Source: Calothrix brevissima NIES-22 (GTDB taxonomy: Bacteria; Cyanobacteriota; Cyanobacteriia; Cyanobacteriales; Nostocaceae). From it: a DNA stretch of 64,000 bases. The stretch spans positions 5,507,963 through 5,571,962 of the forward strand of contig NZ_AP018207.1 of NCBI RefSeq assembly GCF_002367995.1, given 5' to 3'. A model generated the notes under the pieces. It made no database searches. It saw only the letters and a list, made by a program, of their open reading frames with translations, and was not told the DNA's origin. Below are positions 8,832 to 18,800 of this stretch, one piece after another; position 1 is the stretch's first letter, and the number at the start of each line of letters is the position of its first letter. The translations under genes and the position numbers were made by a program.

Positions 8832-9235
8832 CGTTCAATCACTTCCTGTTCTGGTTCGTAAATCAGCAGCTTGAGTTTTTGAGATTGGATAACGATTTGC
8901 ACTAACTCAAGTTTAAAAAACGTTTCATAAGTGATGCTGGGAATAGCTAAATATAATTCTCTGTCTGGTTCCTCTTGGCTCAACGCAGTTCGGTAATTAA
9001 TAAACTGTCCCAAAGCTGTGTGAAATTGAGAAATTGCTGAACCTCCAATAAAACTTTTGATTTCAACGGCTATTTTTTCTCCTTCTTTCTGTGCCGCAAT
9101 TAATTTTTCTGCACCTAAATCGATATAAATTTCAACTCCCCCAAAATCTAAATATATGGGATCTTCTGTAATTATCCATCCGTCTTTTTCAAGCGCATTT
9201 TTAACTGCATCGTGAAAGATATCTTTTGCTGGCAT
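8819..9235 (-). CDS. xisH: XisH, PD-(D/E)XK-like partner of XisI
   Basis: Protein of 138 residues, standard XisH length, starting MPAKDIFHDAVKNALEKDGW. It shows a nuclease-like core: D39 in IYIDLGAE and E58-I-K60 in AVEIKSF, arranged as in PD-(D/E)XK folds, then SQFHTALGQFINYR. Whether it cuts DNA is not established. It is the first gene of the xisHI pair and is preceded by the ahcY terminator repeat. Confidence 0.92.
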   Translation of the reverse strand: MPAKDIFHDAVKNALEKDGWIITEDPIYLDFGGVEIYIDLGAEKLIAAQKEGEKIAVEIKSFIGGSAISQFHTALGQFINYRTALSQEEPDRELYLAIPSITYETFFKLELVQIVIQSQKLKLLIYEPEQEVIERWIK

Positions 9236-9410
9236 AGCAATATTTAGTTTAATTTAACTGCAACGCTGTGCATAATGATTAGCCATATTATTTCAATTGT
9301 AACTCAAAGCTAGAATCAGCAAGGCTTCAATACCTAACAACCATCTACAAAAGGATGGGGTATTCGACTAGATTTTTTCAACAACTGATAAATGACACGT
9401 GAAGCGCAAT

Positions 9411-9461
9411 AAAAATGGGATAGGCAACTTTCCTATCCCATTCACAAATTAAGTTATATTT
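9411..9461 (-). repeat. terminator-bearing repeat, copy 2, downstream of ahcY
   Basis: Partner of 8403-8453, same orientation, offset 1008 bp. It carries the ahcY terminator hairpin. Together the copies look like a duplication that now flanks xisHI. Confidence 0.75.
9416..9440 (-). terminator. rho-independent terminator of ahcY
   Basis: Perfect 9 bp stem TGGGATAGG / CCTATCCCA with a 7-base loop, followed on the minus strand by TTTTTATT. It lies 47 bases after the ahcY stop codon. Confidence 0.85.
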
Positions 9462-9486
9462 GCCACCCTAAATTTTTAGGGTAAGC

Positions 9487-11207
<1,721 letters not shown>

Positions 11208-12824
11208 GTGCGCTTGAAATTTTTGGCGCTGATGAGTTCAATAGCGATCGCTGTTGTCTCAGTCCCCAAAGCTACAGCTCAAATTCCCTTTTTACCGAAC
11301 TTGCCAACTCCTAGTAGTGTAAGTAAAGATTCAGACAAACAAATTGTTAATGGCTGGATCTATTTAGACGGTCGCAGGTTGTTTCAGATAGCAGCAACAA
11401 GAACCAATTTCCCAGAGCGATCGCAAAATATTCAACAAAACCTGAATGAAATTAGCCAAAATTATCTGCGTTCCTCGGCACAGACAATTAATGTCCAGGT
11501 GGAAAATACTAACAATGTGCCTGTAATTACCATCAACGGTCAATACCTCATGACTGTCACTTCCGATGACGCCAGGCTGCGAGAGGAAGATGCAACTCTG
11601 AGCGCCAATCAAATTGCGGATACATTGCAAGATGCTTTTCAACGAGCCAAACAAGAGCGGAACACGCAATTTTTAATAGACCAAGGTAAAATAGCAGCTG
11701 CGATCGCCTTAGCAATGATGGCTGCTAGTTGGGGTGTATATCGTTGGCAGTGTCGTTCGCAAAAAAATGCCATACATCTAAGCCTTCCGGCTTCGCGTCA
11801 AACGGAAAAAATCACCACGCAACTAAATCAACAACAATATCGGCATTTAGACGAAGTTAAAAAACGTCTGTTTCAGCTAACCCAAGCGGGAATTTGGGGT
11901 GGTGGTACATTTACAATTTTGGGTTTATTTCCCTACACCAGAATTCTTCAGCTAGGAATTCTCTCAGCAGCCCAAATTCCTCTCAGATTGGGAATTGTAG
12001 CGCTAGGAACTTATGTAGTAATTCGTTTTAGCTATGCCCTAATTGACCGCTTTACCTCAACTCTTATCAATAGCGGTGCTTTATTTAATTCGGACACTTC
12101 CGAACGCTTGCAACTACGTGTTTCTACCTTTTCTGGTGTAACGAAAAGTATTGCCACTATTACCTGTGTAATCTTTGGTTTTTTTCTCGCCTTAGTCGCC
12201 TTGGGAATAGATGTAGTTCCCTTATTAGCTGGTGCAAGTTTAGTGGGTGTAGCAGTTTCTCTAGCTTCGCAAAACCTAATTAAAGATGCGATTAACGGCT
12301 TTTTGATTATTCTGGAAGACCAATATGCCTTAGGGGATGTGATTAACGTCGGTACAGTCGGCGGCTTAGTTGAAAATCTCAATTTGCGGATGACTCAAGT
12401 CCGGGATTCGGAAGGAAGATTAATTACTATTCCCAATAGTGAAATTAAAATCGTCGCCAATCTTTCTAGCCGTTGGTCTAGAGCCGATTTAACCATTCCT
12501 GTAGACTACCAAGCCAATATTGACGAGGTTTTGCAGTTAATTAGTACTGTAGCTATGGATATGGATGAAGATCCGATATGGCAACATCAAATTGTCGAGA
12601 CACCAAAAGTTTTAGGGGTTGATAATTTTGGCGATCGCGGTTTAATTATTCGTGTATGGATTAAAACCCAACCTCTCAAGCAATGGGATGTAGCGCGAGA
12701 ATATCGTCGCCGTCTCAAAATCGCCTTTGATGAAGCCGGAATTACCATTCCTGTACCTCAACAAGCAATTTGGATTAATGATGTGCAATTGCAGCAACTT
12801 CAAGAGAATGGCAAAGTAAATTAA
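11208..12824 (+). CDS. MscS-family mechanosensitive channel
   Basis: Membrane protein of 538 residues. GTG start at 11208 is set by AAGGAGG 7 bases upstream. A signal-like N-terminal helix (residues 5-24) is followed by a periplasmic region of about 140 residues. Transmembrane helices lie near 160-175, 225-250, 260-285 and 310-335, and the MscS pore/beta domain runs about 335-440 (LLAGASLVGVAVSLASQNLI, LEDQYALGDVINVG, ITIPNSEI). It protects against hypo-osmotic stress in known relatives; ion specificity is unknown. A MITE lies just downstream at 12846. Confidence 0.92.
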   Translation: MRLKFLALMSSIAIAVVSVPKATAQIPFLPNLPTPSSVSKDSDKQIVNGWIYLDGRRLFQIAATRTNFPERSQNIQQNLNEISQNYLRSSAQTINVQVENTNNVPVITINGQYLMTVTSDDARLREEDATLSANQIADTLQDAFQRAKQERNTQFLIDQGKIAAAIALAMMAASWGVYRWQCRSQKNAIHLSLPASRQTEKITTQLNQQQYRHLDEVKKRLFQLTQAGIWGGGTFTILGLFPYTRILQLGILSAAQIPLRLGIVALGTYVVIRFSYALIDRFTSTLINSGALFNSDTSERLQLRVSTFSGVTKSIATITCVIFGFFLALVALGIDVVPLLAGASLVGVAVSLASQNLIKDAINGFLIILEDQYALGDVINVGTVGGLVENLNLRMTQVRDSEGRLITIPNSEIKIVANLSSRWSRADLTIPVDYQANIDEVLQLISTVAMDMDEDPIWQHQIVETPKVLGVDNFGDRGLIIRVWIKTQPLKQWDVAREYRRRLKIAFDEAGITIPVPQQAIWINDVQLQQLQENGKVN

Positions 12825-12845
12825 CTATTTCTGCTAAGGCATCAA

Positions 12846-12955
12846 GTAAAAATAAGTAGTGCGAGCATCTTGCTCGCGCGGGCAAGACTTCGGCGTGAGC
12901 GCTCAGTCGAACGCTGCCCGCACTACAAATATTAAATTGTTTAACTTATTTTTAC
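12846..12955. mobile_element. MITE-like element, family A, copy 1
   Basis: Perfect 12 bp terminal inverted repeats (GTAAAAATAAGT / ACTTATTTTTAC) enclose a GC-rich hairpin centre (AGTGCGAGCATCTTGCTCGC...GCCCGCACT). A shorter copy with identical ends is at 34245-34327. The centre here has about 27 extra bases. No coding capacity; non-autonomous transposon remnant by inference. Confidence 0.8.
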
Positions 12956-13194
12956 ACAACTCCTAAGGGTACAAAATTTTGTGCCCTTATGCTCTTTGAT
13001 TCATCGCCCTTCCCTGCTTTTTCAAGACAGACGGTCTTGTGATTTTTCACACAACGAGGGCATGAAAATCTCTCTTCCCTGTTCCCTATTCCCCGTTCCC
13101 CGTTCCCTATTTTCAAGACAGGCGATCGCATTTTGCATAAGTTCCACCCCCCTAGAAATATCTAAGTTTCAGCAGCATTCCCCAGGATAAAAGA

Positions 13195-13479
13195 ATGTCT
13201 AATGAAACAAATATAAATAATAGTCCCATTGAATTATCGCCAGAAGAACTAGACGCAGTCTCAGGTGGAATCGATATTTACCTATCTGGCTCAACTTTTG
13301 AACAAAGAGATATATTTTCTGCCAACCGCAGGAGTTCTCGCAGAAACAGCAGAAATTCTCTTTTTAGCTCTTCTTATATATCTTCCTCCGCATTTCAATT
13401 TATCGGTTTGGGCTTTAGTTCCGTAAGCGATGCGCTGAGTTTTGTCAGTGGTTTCGCCAAGCTTTTTGGTAGGAAATGA
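13195..13479 (+). CDS. CTB-family (NHLP-type) bacteriocin precursor peptide
   Basis: Peptide of 94 residues. The leader (1-25) carries the double-glycine cleavage signature IELSPEELDAVSGG, which the C39 peptidase of the exporter at 16493 should cut after G25. The predicted core (26-94) has 18 serines, nine basic and four acidic residues, and no cysteine, so it cannot form lanthionine or disulfide rings. Its middle is Ser/Arg-rich (ANRRSSRRNSRNS) and its end (GFSSVSDALSFVSGFAKLF) can form an amphipathic helix. It is the first gene of the locus, which continues with the transport genes. Activity is inferred from family and context. Confidence 0.82.
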   Translation: MSNETNINNSPIELSPEELDAVSGGIDIYLSGSTFEQRDIFSANRRSSRRNSRNSLFSSSYISSSAFQFIGLGFSSVSDALSFVSGFAKLFGRK

Positions 13480-13674
13480 GAGGAGTGTTGACGGTTGACT
13501 GTTGACTGTTGACTGTGGTAAAGGCGGGTTTACAAATATCTTCGCTTTTATAACCCGAATCTGGGTAAACCCGCTCCTACAGAGTGTCGAAGTGTTGACG
13601 GTTGAGTAATGAGAAATTAGGGGTGAAGGTTGCAGAATTTTTCTCCCATTCGTTGATTTATAGGGAGTTGAGTA
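13480..13674. repeat. spacer with tandem repeats and a hairpin
   Basis: TTGACTG tandem units at about 13487-13515 are followed by an inverted repeat, GCGGGTTTAC (13524-13533) with GTAAACCCGC (13565-13574). It separates the precursor gene from the transport genes and could attenuate read-through so that precursor transcript exceeds transporter transcript. It lacks a clear T run. Confidence 0.5.
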
Positions 13675-14772
13675 ATGGCAGAGGTTCTATTAAAAGAACT
13701 TAGTAATGAAGATATAGATTGGATGTTGGCGGTAGGAAAGCAAGCAGAAATTGCGCCGGGAAAGGTTTTGATTCAACAAAATCAACCCCTGGATGCACTG
13801 CATATTCTCCTTGATGGTGCATTGACAGTTTCACTAAATCAGTCGGATAATAATCCGCTGGGACGTGCTTTTGCAGTGCTAGAAGGTGGGAGTTTACCCG
13901 GAAGAGAAATTGCGCGGTTATCTAGTGGGGAGATGGTAGGGGAAATTCCCTTGATTGAAACTTATCTACCTGCAACTACTGTGAGCGCGAAAACCAAATC
14001 TTTGGTGTTAACAATTCCCAAATACCAGCTAATCCAAAAACTACAACAAGACTTGAGTTTTGCGGCGCATCTCTACCGCGCCAGTGCAGTGCTTTTAGCC
14101 AATCGTCTAGAACAAATGATGAATCAACTAGGGAACAGTACGGTTGTTTTGAGTCAATCGCAACTGCGGGAAGCGTTGATTGTCTTTGCAGAGTTACAAG
14201 ATGCTGATATTGATTGGTTAATTGCGGCGGGAAAAGTCGAACAATTTGCGGCTGGTTCTATCTTAATTCGCGGCGGTAGACCTATAGAAGCGTTACATAT
14301 TTTACTTGATGGTGCTGTGGCGTTAAATGCGGCAACGGGAGAAATTAATCCCTTAACGAGAGCTTTTTCTAATTTAGAAGATAGCCAAAATCAAGTCTTA
14401 GAAAAGGAATTTGCCCGATTATGGCGGGGCGATATTGTCGGCGAAACCCCATTTATTGAGGTTCAACCGCCAGCAGTCACAGTGAGGACAATACGGAATT
14501 CACGAGTATTATCTATTCCTAAGTGGCGATTGTCAGCAAAACTATTGCATGATGTCGGCTTTGCATCTCGATTTTACCGCGTGTTGGGGATTTTGTTAGC
14601 TGATAAACAACAAGCGATCGCCCAACGCTTAGGATATGGGCGACTGACTTACAGTAGCGGACAATCCTTAGAGCAATCCTACGCCAACGAACTTAATCTT
14701 AATTCTCTCTCACAGGTAGCGTTAGCTGGAGCGCGGTTTGACTGGATGCTCAAACGGATTGGGATTGAGTAA
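13675..14772 (+). CDS. tandem cyclic-nucleotide-binding-fold protein of the bacteriocin locus
   Basis: Protein of 365 residues made of two homologous halves (about 5-155 and 165-315), each with a CAP_ED/cNMP-binding beta-barrel pattern: VLIQQNQPLDALHILLDGA in the first, ILIRGGRPIEALHILLDGA in the second, then GEMVGEIPLIE and GDIVGETPFIE. The phosphate-binding Arg expected after the GE motif is not evident, so nucleotide binding is uncertain. Such proteins are standard companions of NHLP exporters. ATG at 13675 follows AGGGAG. No DNA-binding domain is seen. Confidence 0.85.
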   Translation: MAEVLLKELSNEDIDWMLAVGKQAEIAPGKVLIQQNQPLDALHILLDGALTVSLNQSDNNPLGRAFAVLEGGSLPGREIARLSSGEMVGEIPLIETYLPATTVSAKTKSLVLTIPKYQLIQKLQQDLSFAAHLYRASAVLLANRLEQMMNQLGNSTVVLSQSQLREALIVFAELQDADIDWLIAAGKVEQFAAGSILIRGGRPIEALHILLDGAVALNAATGEINPLTRAFSNLEDSQNQVLEKEFARLWRGDIVGETPFIEVQPPAVTVRTIRNSRVLSIPKWRLSAKLLHDVGFASRFYRVLGILLADKQQAIAQRLGYGRLTYSSGQSLEQSYANELNLNSLSQVALAGARFDWMLKRIGIE

Positions 14773-14776
14773 TTTG

Positions 14777-14820
14777 TCAGTAGTCAGTAGTCAGTAGTCA
14801 GTAGTCAGTGGTTAGTAGTC
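14777..14820. repeat. TCAGTAG tandem repeat
   Basis: Six to seven imperfect TCAGTAG heptads between the cNMP-fold gene and the HlyD-like gene. It is an STRR-type repeat within an otherwise tight operon. Confidence 0.75.
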
Positions 14821-14850
14821 CTCCCTAGCCCCTAAATAAAGGTGAAAGAA

Positions 14851-16302
14851 ATGGTAACACAGCAAGATACGCAGAAACGGAATATTTTTCGTCAGGAAGC
14901 TTTAGATAGGGTTGCTTCGCCGGAACAACTCGATCAATTAATTAAGGTAACAAATCCGAAACGCTGGTTTTCGCTGCTGGCGCTGGGTTCCTTGGTAGCG
15001 GTGGGAACTGCTTGGAGTGTGTTTGGGCGTATTCCGATAGTTGTCTCTGGAAGAGGGGTATTAATTTATCCCAGTAAAGTGGTGACTGTGCAAGCGGCTA
15101 ATCCTGGAAGGATTTTAGCGTTAAATGTGCAAGTAGGCGATCGCGTCAGAAAAGGTCAAGTGATTGCAACTATAGATCAAGCTGAATTACGCAAGCAATT
15201 GCAATTAGCGCGAGAAAAACTAGCACAGTTGCGTTTTCAAGATGAAACCGCCAATCAAGTGCAAACACAGCGTTCTAATTTAGAAGAGATAGCGATTCAG
15301 CAACAGCGTCAAACATTACAAAGAAGTTTAGAAATCGTCCAATCTCTTACCCCAGCGTTGCGCGAACAGACACAAACTGTGATGAAACGCGAACGCCTCA
15401 ATCTGCAACAACGTATTCACACCTTACAAGAATTATTACCGACTTACTATGAAAGATGGCAAAAACGGAAAAAACTCTTTAAACAAGGTGCTATTCCCCA
15501 AGATACAGCTTTACAAGCAGAGCAAGACTATAAAAATGCTCAAGCACAAATCAATGAAGCCAAATCCCAATTAAATCAACTGGAATTAAGGGAAACTGAT
15601 ACCGAACGTCAGTATATGAATAATCTCAATCAAATTAATGAGATTCAAACACAACTAAAGGCTTTAGAAAGTCGTCAAGCAACCCAAAAAGAACAAGATT
15701 TCACCACTGTTACTAACAGAAAAAAAGAGATTCAAGAAACGCAACGTGTAATTGCTCAACTAGAATTACAATTACAAAATAGTAGTCAAATTGTCAGCGA
15801 TTATACGGGAAGAATTTTAGAAATTACCGCCAAACCAGGACAACAATTAGAACCAGGTGGAGGAATTGGGACAATAGCAGCTAATGAAGAATCTGCGAAA
15901 TTAGTTAATGTAGCTTTTTTACCTGTAAGTGAAGGTAAGAAAATTAAATCTGGGATGTCTTTACAAGTTACACCTTCCACCGTGAAACGCGAAGAATTTG
16001 GAGGAATAGAAGCCAAGGTAACAAATATTTCTGCATTCCCGGTAACACAGCAAGGTGTAGCCAGTTTAATTGGTAATCCTGATATTTTACCAGGTATATT
16101 GAGTCAAGGAGCGCAACTAGCAGTTTTTACGGAACTTCAGCCTGATGCTTCTACTGTTAGCGGTTATCGTTGGTCTTCATCAAAAGGGCCGGAATTAAAA
16201 ATTACATCAGGAACTACAACTTCTGTACGGATTACAGTTGAAGAACGCGCACCAATTACCTTTGTATTACCTATTTTCAAATCTTTAACAGGACTAGGGT
16301 AA
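14851..16302 (+). CDS. HlyD-like NHLP bacteriocin secretion adaptor
   Basis: Protein of 483 residues from ATG 14851 (AAAGGTGA upstream; an in-frame GTG at 14842 would add three). A cytoplasmic tail is followed by one transmembrane helix (about residues 43-63), a lipoyl/barrel-sandwich segment (GRILALNVQVGDRVRKGQVI), a long coiled coil of about 200 Gln-rich residues, and the returning barrel part (TGRILEITAKPGQQLEPGG). It is the periplasmic adaptor linking the ABC exporters to an outer-membrane channel; no TolC-like gene is in the window. Confidence 0.92.
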   Translation: MVTQQDTQKRNIFRQEALDRVASPEQLDQLIKVTNPKRWFSLLALGSLVAVGTAWSVFGRIPIVVSGRGVLIYPSKVVTVQAANPGRILALNVQVGDRVRKGQVIATIDQAELRKQLQLAREKLAQLRFQDETANQVQTQRSNLEEIAIQQQRQTLQRSLEIVQSLTPALREQTQTVMKRERLNLQQRIHTLQELLPTYYERWQKRKKLFKQGAIPQDTALQAEQDYKNAQAQINEAKSQLNQLELRETDTERQYMNNLNQINEIQTQLKALESRQATQKEQDFTTVTNRKKEIQETQRVIAQLELQLQNSSQIVSDYTGRILEITAKPGQQLEPGGGIGTIAANEESAKLVNVAFLPVSEGKKIKSGMSLQVTPSTVKREEFGGIEAKVTNISAFPVTQQGVASLIGNPDILPGILSQGAQLAVFTELQPDASTVSGYRWSSSKGPELKITSGTTTSVRITVEERAPITFVLPIFKSLTGLG

Positions 16303-16377
16303 TTCGTAATTTTCAAGAGGTTTAATCTTATTATATTCCCAATAATTAAACCTCTTGCATAATTCCTAACTTGCGCC

Positions 16378-16451
16378 TTCTTCTTTGCGCCTTTGCGCCT
16401 TTGCGTGAGATAAAAATAAATTGAACCGCCAAGACGCCAAGTGCGCCAAGG
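16378..16451. repeat. inverted dispersed repeat, left copy
   Basis: About 75 bp of the GCGCCTTTGCGTGAGA...GAACCGCCAAGACGCCAA family. The copy at 18691-18766 is the same sequence in opposite orientation, so the pair brackets the C39 exporter gene. A partial copy is at about 52713. Confidence 0.75.
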
Positions 16452-16492
16452 AAGAATAGATAGAAAGAGAGTTCGCATCACTTAGTTAAAAC

Positions 16493-18664
16493 ATGAAATC
16501 TTTATTTAATAAAATACCTTCAATTCGCCGCACGCCAACATTACTCCAAATGGAAGCAGTAGAATGTGGTGCAGCAGCTTTAGGAATGATTTTAGGTTAC
16601 TATGGCAGAATTGTTCCCTTGGCAGAATTACGCCAAGCTTGCGGAATTTCTAGAGATGGAAGTAAAGCTTCCAATATATTAAATGCGGCGCGGAGTTACG
16701 GATTACAAGCTAAAGGTTTTAAGGCAGATTTACCAGCGTTAGAACAAATTCAATGTCCGTATATAGTCTTTTGGAATTTCAACCATTTTTTAGTAGTTGA
16801 AGGCTTTAGTAAACAGCGCGTTTATTTAAACGATCCAGCGACGGGAAGACGGACGGTTTCTGTAGGAGAATTTAGCGAAGCTTTTACCGGGGTTGTTCTT
16901 GTATTTGAAAAGAGTGTAGATTTTAAACCAGGTGGACATAAACCGAGCTTATTTTTGGCTTTAACTTCACGATTACGCGGCTCAGGTTGGTCTTTAATTT
17001 ATTGTGTATTGGCGGGATTTTTATTAGTAATACCTGGTTTAGCCATCCCCACATTTTCACGAGTATTTGTAGATGAAGTATTAATTCAAGGTCGAGATGA
17101 TTGGTTGCGCCCGCTAATATTGGCGATGTTATTTACTGCTTTATTAAGTGGTTTGTTAACACGCTTGCAATTACAGTTATTGCGACGACTAAAAATTAAA
17201 TTAGCAATGGGAATGTCGAGTAAATTTATTTGGCATCTCCTCCATCTTCCTGTAAGCTTTTACGATCAGCGTTTTGCTGGGGAAATTAGCAGCCGGATTC
17301 AACTTAACGATCGCCTCGCCAATCTCCTTTCTGGTAAACTGGCAACAACGGTAATTTCTGCCGTGATGGTAATATTTTATGCCATTGTTATGTGGCAATA
17401 CGATCGCCTTTTAACTATGATTGGTATTGCCTTTGTCGTCGTCAATCTCCTAGCGTTGCAGTGGGTAGCCGGATTGCGGGTTGATACTAATATACGCCTG
17501 ATGCAGGAACAAGGCAAAGTCAGCGGCGTGGCGATCGCAGGTTTGCAAAGTATGGAAACCTTGAAAGCTTCCGGTTTAGAGTCCGATTTTTTCACCCGTT
17601 GGGCTGGATATTACGCCAAAGCCATCAATGTGCGTCAAGATATGGACAATCTCAATCAGAGTTTGGGAATCTTACCCAGCTTTTTATCTGGAATTACTTC
17701 GATGTTATTGCTGGTTGTCGGTGGATTCCGGGTTATCAATGGGGGGTTGAGTATTGGGATGTTAATTGCATTTCAATCCTTAATGCAGCAATTTATGCAA
17801 CCAGTCAGTCAACTCATCAGTTTAGGCGGGGATTTACAAGAACTGGAAGGAAATTTAAATCGCCTAGATGATGTCTTACGCAACCCAGTAGAAGACAGTT
17901 CACTTCGACTTCGCTCAGTGAACTCTGTCGCTTCCCCTAAACTAGAAGGATATCTCGAACTGCGTAACATCACCTTTGGCTACAACCGAACTGCACCACC
18001 GCTAATTGAAAATTTTAGTCTTTCCCTCAAACCAGGACAACGTGTAGCGTTAGTTGGTGGTAGCGGTTCCGGTAAATCCACCATCGCCAAGGTAGTAGCC
18101 GGATTATACCAACCTTGGGCAGGGGAAATCTACTTCGATGGACAACCCAAACAGCAAATTCCGTCTCAGATATTGGTAAACTCCATCGCCACCATTGAAC
18201 AAGACATTATGCTATTTGCTGGTAGCGTCCGCGATAACCTCACCTTGTGGGATACTACCACACCTGATAGTAACTTAATCCAAGCTTGCCGCGATGCAGC
18301 TGTACATGAAATTGTGCGATCGCTTCCCGGTGGTTATAATGCAGACTTATTAGAAGGCGCAAGTAACTTGAGTGGGGGACAACGACAAAGATTAGAAATC
18401 GCCCGCGCCTTAGTCAATAATCCCTCCATTTTATTAATGGATGAAGCCACCAGCGCTTTAGATGCAGAAACCGAAAAAATCATCGATCAAAATTTACGTT
18501 TACGCGGTTGTACCTGCGTAATTGTCGCCCATCGTTTGAGTACAATTCGTGATTGCGATGAAATCATAGTTCTCAGTCGTGGTAAAGTCGTTCAACGCGG
18601 TACTCACGACGAATTAAGTCAAGTCGAAGGACATTATTTAGACTTAATTAAAAGCGAAGGCTAA
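16493..18664 (+). CDS. NHLP bacteriocin exporter with C39 peptidase domain
   Basis: Peptidase-containing ABC transporter (PCAT) of 723 residues. The C39 domain has catalytic C25 (QMEAVECGAA), H98 (FNHFLVVEG) and D114 (YLNDPATG), a complete triad. The transmembrane domain spans roughly 165-450. The ATPase domain has Walker A GGSGSGKST near 520, LSGGQRQR and ILLMDEATSALD. It should cleave the precursor leader after Gly-Gly and export the core. It is second of the transport genes and bracketed by an inverted repeat pair (16378-16451 and 18691-18766). Confidence 0.95.
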   Translation: MKSLFNKIPSIRRTPTLLQMEAVECGAAALGMILGYYGRIVPLAELRQACGISRDGSKASNILNAARSYGLQAKGFKADLPALEQIQCPYIVFWNFNHFLVVEGFSKQRVYLNDPATGRRTVSVGEFSEAFTGVVLVFEKSVDFKPGGHKPSLFLALTSRLRGSGWSLIYCVLAGFLLVIPGLAIPTFSRVFVDEVLIQGRDDWLRPLILAMLFTALLSGLLTRLQLQLLRRLKIKLAMGMSSKFIWHLLHLPVSFYDQRFAGEISSRIQLNDRLANLLSGKLATTVISAVMVIFYAIVMWQYDRLLTMIGIAFVVVNLLALQWVAGLRVDTNIRLMQEQGKVSGVAIAGLQSMETLKASGLESDFFTRWAGYYAKAINVRQDMDNLNQSLGILPSFLSGITSMLLLVVGGFRVINGGLSIGMLIAFQSLMQQFMQPVSQLISLGGDLQELEGNLNRLDDVLRNPVEDSSLRLRSVNSVASPKLEGYLELRNITFGYNRTAPPLIENFSLSLKPGQRVALVGGSGSGKSTIAKVVAGLYQPWAGEIYFDGQPKQQIPSQILVNSIATIEQDIMLFAGSVRDNLTLWDTTTPDSNLIQACRDAAVHEIVRSLPGGYNADLLEGASNLSGGQRQRLEIARALVNNPSILLMDEATSALDAETEKIIDQNLRLRGCTCVIVAHRLSTIRDCDEIIVLSRGKVVQRGTHDELSQVEGHYLDLIKSEG

Positions 18665-18690
18665 ACCAAAAAAACTCTCTACAACTCTCC

Positions 18691-18766
18691 TTTCTTGGCG
18701 TCCTTGGCGTCTTGGCGGTTCAATTTCTTTTTTTCTCACGCAAAGGCGCAAAGACGCAAAGAAGAA
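18691..18766. repeat. inverted dispersed repeat, right copy
   Basis: Reverse-complement counterpart of 16378-16451. It could fold with it in a transcript covering the exporter gene or serve as a recombination site that inverts the gene. Confidence 0.75.
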
Positions 18767-18800
18767 TAAATTACCCGATATATCAAAAATATATTTAACT

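Noticed and set aside
8496-9235. Presence of a complete fdxN-type excisable element
   Set aside because: No XisF-type recombinase or fdxN gene is in the window; only the xisHI pair is present.
12981-13190. 69-codon plus-strand frame just before the bacteriocin precursor
   Set aside because: It is made of CCCTGTTCCCTATTCCC tandem repeats and has no precursor features.
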